Assembly: GCA_020744425.1 (NCBI GenBank) | Contig: JAGMUV010000011.1 | Location: 1,612,001 to 1,676,000 of the forward strand | Direction of reading: 5' to 3' | DNA: 64,000 nucleotides | Source: Dactylonectria macrodidyma | Lineage: Eukaryota > Ascomycota > Sordariomycetes > Hypocreales > Nectriaceae | Shown here: positions 58,590 through 64,000 of the stretch, in pieces | Position numbering within the stretch: the first letter of the stretch is position 1 | Layout: every line of letters starts with the position of its first letter | Notes under the pieces: model-generated | What the model was told of the DNA's origin: nothing | What the model saw: only the letters and a program-made list of their open reading frames with translations | Database searches by the model: none | Translations under genes and position numbers: made by a program

Positions 58590-60233
58590 AATTGTGTAAA
58601 CAAACTCGCACCAAGATATTGTCGCAAATAGTTAGTGCAGATGGGCAAACTCAAAGGCCGCGTCGGAGACGTCGCAATCGCGAGTCTTTTCGGAGAAGGG
58701 ATTGCCAGGAATGGACTCAGTGGAGTCAGGTGGTTAGCATGCCAGCCCCGAAGTTATTCCGTCTCAAGATTGTCCTCGTGATGATTTATGCATGTCTCTG
58801 AATCGGGAATGAATTGTGCGATGATCGGATGACAGTACTCTCCTAGACCTGTCATTTCGGTGGAGTTGATGCGTGGCTGGTTATCTTATCAGATCGCTGT
58901 CCAATGTCTCCATGGTAGGTGCTGTATCCGACGCCAAGTGTCCAAACCACCTAGGTCTTCAAGCACGCCGATATCACGTTCGGTCTCGGCGTTCCCACCT
59001 GAAATTTGTAAGTACCACTCTATATCAAATTCTGATTCCTAGCGGAGGATGCGTTTGGCATGTTGGATGGTCGAAAAACTGGATAGCGTTGTTCTGGGAT
59101 CGAACCAGGAGGCATGTGGTTCAACAGTAACTTACTTCTCTACGCTCTTGATATTCTAGGGAGTTGAACAAAAATGTGACTATCTTCTGGGAGTTAGTTT
59201 GCTTAGATGATACGTTCGTCACTCTGTGAATTAAATTACCCGGAAAACCCCTCCAGCATTCGGTCCAGTTGGCGTCATTCACTCTAGCGGAATGCATCCA
59301 TATGCATATATAATTATGTGTGCCTGCATCTGCTCACCTCCTAGTTGCCCGCGTAGCTCTAAATGACTAGTGTCTGACACCGTCGTCGAGTGAAAGCTTG
59401 TTACAGTAGGAGACCTCATGGGGATTCCGTCACCTCCTCCACCATCAGCTGGAAGTGCTATCAAGGTCTCTCAACCTTCCACCACCTTCCATCGGCTTCT
59501 CTGGACCATAACTTGACTTCTTTATCAACCTATTTGTCCTTAACGTACCCCAGGAACATGTGGAGGACTGCAAATAACGTGGTGGCCATAGGTAGTTGTT
59601 TCTGTTGGTCATCTGGCCCATCCGTCCGTTCGATTCCCAGAAAAAAAAACAGAAAGAAATGAAGATGAACCCCAAAAAAATTGATAACCAGAAAACGTTG
59701 ATCAAAAAACGAGAAAGAGCATAAAGAAAAAACAGCAAAGAAAAAAAAGGAAAAAACGGGAAGCCATATATGCCATGTGATTGAAAATTTTTGTCTCCCT
59801 CAAGTACCATACTTTTTTTGCTCACTTAGCCACTATAAATTTCCTGTGTGCGGGAAGCGCTATTCCAGCTGAAGGAGGAGGCGAAGATGGTATGGTCGCG
59901 TGGTTGATGCAATACTGAAAAAGTCGATTGTTCGCATCGTGCCATCATACAATGATCTAGCCAAGGCGGTAGTCTTTATTTCTAAGAACCCATGGCCCTT
60001 GGACAAAAGCTAGCTTATGATGAGGACAGTGTTCATGGGTGATTCTTTCCATGAATCGCTGTGCACTCTCCGCAAGCGCCCACATAGCTGAGGTCTGTCA
60101 CACTTAGCCATGGCCAATTCAGCACTTAAACGAGATACAGTCACTAGGGCATTTTCTGATCGAGCCTGTGACACATACCATAAGCAATAATTAAATAGCA
60201 CGTTCTGCCTTAGTTTCAAGCTGAGTGGTGATG
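58590..60233. other. Intergenic stretch with a purine-rich tract
   Basis: No gene is seen in 1.6 kb. A strongly A-rich, purine-biased tract runs from about 59,640 to 59,760. A T-arm-like motif near 59,090 was checked and is not a tRNA. Confidence 0.5.
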
Positions 60234-62324
60234 CTAGACTAAACCTAGGAATCCGGCTGGATATCCGTCAGGAGCGGATCTTGCTAGAATGACAACCATG
60301 TTCTTGTCATAAACAACGGGTGCCATTGTCTTTTCCCTTTCATTTTTCTCCACAGGCTTAGGTGTCAGTGCCCAGCCTTCAAACCGGAAAACATTTTGAT
60401 CAGGTAGGTCTATGGTCGTGGCATCGATGCGAATCTGTTCGGGCGGCACATCTTCACCATCCACCGTGATATGAAGGAGAGGCCGCACGTCAGCAGAGCT
60501 TGCATCTACTGGTCGGTTCATTTGGATTATACCTTTGATATCAACGCGGAGGAGATGAGGATCATTAGACTGCGTACCAACACATTCCTCTACCGCTAGC
60601 ATAGGCCGTTTGGCCTTCGCAGCATGATCGGTCTGACTCAATTCGATGTGGTCTGTCTGTAACGGCGGTGTGTAAGCTGGCGCAACACGTATTTTTGTCT
60701 TCTTCTCAAACGCATTCGCCCACTTGAGGAGATTTGTGTCGTCATAGGCACGGCCCGCAAACGTGAGACCCATGGGCATCTGCTTGTCCGGGATGATTCC
60801 CAAGGGCACCGTGACTGAAGGGATGCCTAAATGGCGCAGCGCTCTGTTCCCATTGCTGTAGTGGATTCCGTTTGTCCATGCATGCGCGGCGCTGACATCG
60901 TCGACATCTGCGTCTGAGGCAGCAACATCGCCTGCTGCTGGGAAGATGAAGCAGTCGCAGTTGAAGAGCTCAAGATACTGATCCAAAAGGTGTTTCCGCA
61001 TGTCCTCAAGCGCGTTGAGGGCAACTTCTAGGTTCTTGGTCTCGTAAATAGAGGATTGCGACACGTACGAAGCAAGCTTGCCCCAATGGATGGCGTTGCT
61101 AGCAGGCAGATGCTTGAGCTCGGCTGGTGTTCGCATATGGTCAGGGTAAATGTTGAACTCGTGGACGCAGGTGAGGTCGAAGATGTTGGGGTCTTTATTA
61201 TCGCGGAGGAAGAGATCCCACCCATGGGCCACCAACGGACCTCTCTCTGTCCAGTTCCAGTCTTCTGGTAGTCGTGGTGATCCTTCTGGGATGAGCTCAG
61301 GGTGTTCATACGCAGTAATTGCGGGGAAGTCAGGAACGATGACCACCTCGGCTCCGAGAGATTCCAGTTGGTCCTTGGCTTGTTTCCACAGGTTAATCAC
61401 TGCCTCGCTGGTTGTCACTGGTGTCGCGCCTTGCGGCGTGGATTCTCCAATGTACATAGCTGGGACTGCAAAGCGGACGCCTTTCAAGCTTGTGCAGGTG
61501 GCTATGTTCCCAAACGATGAGTCCGATAGCGAGCGTTGCCATGGCTTGGGAAGCTTGACAAAAGGTTGGTCGCGCCAAAAGTCGCCCTGAGTAGAGGCAT
61601 CTTCGACGGCAATGACTTCGAGCAGCACCAGCATATCGTCCATGGTTCGCGTGTGCGGAACAACGACGTCACAGGTTGGGTAGAGGGGCCAATTGCCGCG
61701 GATAGATATGTAGCCCCTAGAAGGCGTGTATGCCACGAGTGCATTGTTCGAAGCAGGAGAGCGCCCCGAGGAAACTGTTTCCTCACCCATGCCAAACGCT
61801 GCGAAAGAGGCAGCTGTCGACACGGCCGATCCATTTGACGAGCCGGAGACAAATGCCGCAGCCAGATAGTCCGGGTTGTAGGGGCTTTCTGCTCGTCCGT
61901 AAATACCTCGCTGCATGCCGCCATATGCCATTGGAGGCATGTTTGTCCGGCCTATCAACACGCCTCCTTCTGCTCGAATGGCGCTGACTGTGAAGGCATC
62001 CTCGGTAGCAATCAGGTCCTTGAACGCCGGCGACCCACTGGCAACCGTCATGCCCTTTACTTTGTAACTGTCCTTGACGGTGTATGGGATGCCTTCTAAG
62101 CGGCGGACGGGTAGGCCAGAAGCACGACGGTCGTCGGAGGCGGCAGCATCGTCAAAGAGTTGGAGGTTGAGAATAGGGATCGAGTTCAATGTGATGCCGC
62201 GACAATCGTAGTGAGAGATGCGACGGAGGTAGTGCGCAACGAGTTCCACACTAGTCAAACTACCTGAGGATAAAGCGGCTTGAAGCTCGTCAATTGTAGC
62301 TTCAACTAGGTTGAGGGTGGCCAT
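60234..62324 (-). CDS. Amidase-signature hydrolase with C-terminal extension
   Basis: This single-exon protein has 696 aa. The amidase-signature triad is visible: Lys84 (YTVKDSY), cis-Ser163 (SGSSNGSAV) and nucleophile Ser186 (GEETVSSGRSPASN). The enzyme would hydrolyse a carboxamide to acid and ammonia, probably in the cytosol as there is no signal peptide. Common fungal relatives have about 550-600 residues; here about 110 extra C-terminal residues, from roughly 585, form a region with HITVDGEDVPPEQIRID and VFRFEGWALTP. Its substrate is unknown. With the nearby permease and oxygenase it could release nitrogen from an imported compound (inference). Confidence 0.9.
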   Translation of the reverse strand: MATLNLVEATIDELQAALSSGSLTSVELVAHYLRRISHYDCRGITLNSIPILNLQLFDDAAASDDRRASGLPVRRLEGIPYTVKDSYKVKGMTVASGSPAFKDLIATEDAFTVSAIRAEGGVLIGRTNMPPMAYGGMQRGIYGRAESPYNPDYLAAAFVSGSSNGSAVSTAASFAAFGMGEETVSSGRSPASNNALVAYTPSRGYISIRGNWPLYPTCDVVVPHTRTMDDMLVLLEVIAVEDASTQGDFWRDQPFVKLPKPWQRSLSDSSFGNIATCTSLKGVRFAVPAMYIGESTPQGATPVTTSEAVINLWKQAKDQLESLGAEVVIVPDFPAITAYEHPELIPEGSPRLPEDWNWTERGPLVAHGWDLFLRDNKDPNIFDLTCVHEFNIYPDHMRTPAELKHLPASNAIHWGKLASYVSQSSIYETKNLEVALNALEDMRKHLLDQYLELFNCDCFIFPAAGDVAASDADVDDVSAAHAWTNGIHYSNGNRALRHLGIPSVTVPLGIIPDKQMPMGLTFAGRAYDDTNLLKWANAFEKKTKIRVAPAYTPPLQTDHIELSQTDHAAKAKRPMLAVEECVGTQSNDPHLLRVDIKGIIQMNRPVDASSADVRPLLHITVDGEDVPPEQIRIDATTIDLPDQNVFRFEGWALTPKPVEKNEREKTMAPVVYDKNMVVILARSAPDGYPAGFLGLV

Positions 62325-62939
62325 GATGCGGATATTTTATCAACAGTGGGATGTTTTATATTTTATGGAATAGTGAAGATCCCGTAGATGCCATGTTGGA
62401 CTGGGTGTCGGCTTATTATTGTACGTCATGTCCGTAGGTGCATGCTGCTGCTGGCGTGGGTAATATCGGCTGCTATTTATTAGTGTCGCATCCACTGACC
62501 CCATTAGAAACCCGCTTCGCCAATGGGTCAGATGCCCTCAATGATAACAGCGCTGTATCTAGTTAGTAGATTTGATTTTGGCCCGTGTAGACGCCCTAGA
62601 CGCCTTTGACGCCCCCACGAACGGTTTCGGACGGAGAGAACAGAGCGGAGCCATGTGCAGAGCTAACAATTATCTATCTCGTGAATGAATGAGGAGTAAT
62701 TGTTAAGGTTTGTGTAACAAGCTGCACAACTGACTGATCAAACTTGCTGACGTGTGCACAGGTAACGAACGGGCTTTCATGTTAATCCGTGCCGTATATT
62801 ATCCCCGCACTCATCATCAGCGTACTGACGTGAGAAATCACCATTCATTCCATCAAGTCTGTTGCCACAACCGGAGTGATCAGCTAGGCCACTCTCGGTA
62901 TATTTTCCAGCAACATCTTCCCTGCAAGGTGCTCATATC
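62325..62939. other. Divergent region between amidase and F-box gene
   Basis: No gene is seen. Both genes start outward from here. An AT-rich stretch near 62,350 may hold the amidase TATA element. Confidence 0.45.
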
Positions 62940-64000
62940 ATGGATTCACAAGCCAGTCCCACGCCCGCGGTGCTCAGGCTACCCAATGAGATCCTGTCTG
63001 CCATATTCACGCTGCGAGCCAAGGCCAACAGCGAGCATGTCTCGCCCAATGCGGAGATCTGCAGCATCCGCTTGACCTGCCGGCGCTTCTGCGAGCTGTC
63101 TACCCCACTCATAGTCCGACGCACTACCGTCGTAGACTACAGTCAGCCAGACACACTCGCCCGCCTACGAACCGTCGTCAACAATCCAATTCTCGCCGCA
63201 GGCATAGGAGAGGTCAATGTCCGCCTTCACTTCTACCATCCGTGGGTGGCGGAGACTTTCGAGAATTTTATGGAATCTCTTCTCTCGGAATGGGAGCAGA
63301 AGCGGCAAAGTTGGTGGATCCCCGAGTGCAGAACTCGAGGCGAAGTGGCCTTCAGAGCTGTCATTTATTCCTTCATTGGAGATCTGATCAAGGAGATGGA
63401 GAGTGCCCGCAAACAACAAGATCGCTATGCTGAGGCAGTCGAGGAAGTATGTCTCACCGACGACGACGAGCCTTCTAGAAAGGTCATCTGGGAGGCATAT
63501 CGTGTGTACAAAAAGATGTACGAGGCTCAGCGTTTGTTCGACAACGGACAGTTCGAGACTACACTCGCAGAAACGCTCTCCAAGATGCCGAATCTTCGAG
63601 CTGTAACACTACACGACCGCGACCTGAACCACAATCACGACCCGGACAAGGGGATGGACGAAGTTGACGAGGATGTCAAAGCTCAAGAAGACCGTCTTTT
63701 CAAGCTCTTTTCCCGACCGATGATTTGGGAAGATGCTCGATGGATCAGACCTCATGACAAGATCTGGCCAGGAGTGCCCATCAATCTTCTCATGAATATT
63801 CCACTCGCTATTGGAAATGCTGCCGTCATTGTCGCCAACCTTTCCATCTACCTCTCTGCCGCACCGGACTACACGCGGTTGGAAGTGGACCCAGAACGTT
63901 TGGGCCAGTTGACAGCTGCAGTCAAGGTGATGGAAGTCTTTCAATTTACATTCCAGCCTCGTTGCAGGAGCAATTGCGGCCCCTGGGAGCTTGATCACGA
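62940..64000 (+). CDS. F-box-like protein, partial (runs off the window)
   Basis: An open frame starts at ATG 62940 and continues without a stop to the window end, giving 353 complete codons. Residues 12-60 resemble an F-box: LRLPNEILSAIFTLRAK and EICSIRLTCRRFCELSTPLI. The remainder is hydrophilic with scattered Leu-rich stretches (LAETLSKMPNLRAVTLHDRD), as in fungal F-box proteins whose C-terminal part recognises the substrate. Such proteins link targets to SCF ubiquitin ligases through Skp1. No intron is needed in the visible part. The C-terminus and target are unknown. Confidence 0.75.
   Translation, partial: MDSQASPTPAVLRLPNEILSAIFTLRAKANSEHVSPNAEICSIRLTCRRFCELSTPLIVRRTTVVDYSQPDTLARLRTVVNNPILAAGIGEVNVRLHFYHPWVAETFENFMESLLSEWEQKRQSWWIPECRTRGEVAFRAVIYSFIGDLIKEMESARKQQDRYAEAVEEVCLTDDDEPSRKVIWEAYRVYKKMYEAQRLFDNGQFETTLAETLSKMPNLRAVTLHDRDLNHNHDPDKGMDEVDEDVKAQEDRLFKLFSRPMIWEDARWIRPHDKIWPGVPINLLMNIPLAIGNAAVIVANLSIYLSAAPDYTRLEVDPERLGQLTAAVKVMEVFQFTFQPRCRSNCGPWELDH

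Noticed and set aside
59080..59130. tRNA-like T-arm motif on the minus strand
   Set aside because: No matching acceptor, D or anticodon arms were found.
1..64000. CRISPR arrays or bacterial features
   Set aside because: No spaced direct repeats; the window is clearly eukaryotic with spliced genes.

Overview
The window looks like part of a filamentous ascomycete chromosome, probably a Sordariomycete of the Fusarium/Nectriaceae kind (class fairly sure, genus a guess). The signs are short GT-AG introns of about 45-65 bp (one of 128 bp), about one gene per 3 kb on both strands, a Zn2Cys6 regulator, a PDR transporter, plant cell-wall enzymes, HET and NACHT genes, a CFEM-like protein, and no operons, CRISPR arrays or recognisable tRNA genes. 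Genes were rebuilt by hand: each splice junction was chosen for consensus sites, reading phase and fit to the protein family. None is backed by transcript data.

Layout. 0-5.3 kb: a complete Mutator-like DNA transposon (828-5297) with perfect 94-bp terminal inverted repeats, a 9-bp target duplication, an intact 837-aa transposase and a divergent accessory ORF broken by one TAG. Just outside lies an older inverted repeat whose seven arm mismatches are all transitions. 7.7-10.3 kb: two convergent secreted lyases, a PL20 glucuronan lyase and an alginate-lyase-fold enzyme. 11.1-22.0 kb, all minus strand: an FAD monooxygenase fused to an eight-helix membrane domain, a full-size PDR/ABCG transporter and an MCT-type MFS transporter. 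22.4-29.6 kb: an unrecognised 430-aa protein, a secreted LAP2-type aminopeptidase, a 3.1-kb gene-poor stretch, and a small Kre9/KNH-like wall protein.

31.4-39.4 kb: a broken HET-domain pseudogene, an endopolygalacturonase (GH28), an alcohol-acetyltransferase-family protein, and a NACHT NTPase reduced almost to its core, with a single WD repeat. 39.9-49.2 kb: a paraoxonase-like protein, a DUF7702-type membrane protein, a GH92 alpha-mannosidase and a CFEM-like surface protein. 49.6-62.3 kb: a Zn2Cys6 regulator, an isopenicillin-N-synthase-like 2-oxoglutarate/Fe(II) oxygenase, a divergently transcribed NCS1 permease, an S33/TAP-like hydrolase and an amidase. Together these five could import and break down a nitrogen compound. 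The window ends inside an F-box gene.

Themes: secreted enzymes for uronic-acid polymers, pectin, mannose glycans and peptides (plant or algal wall use); nonself-recognition genes in decay; and a recently inserted transposon beside older, mutated repeats.
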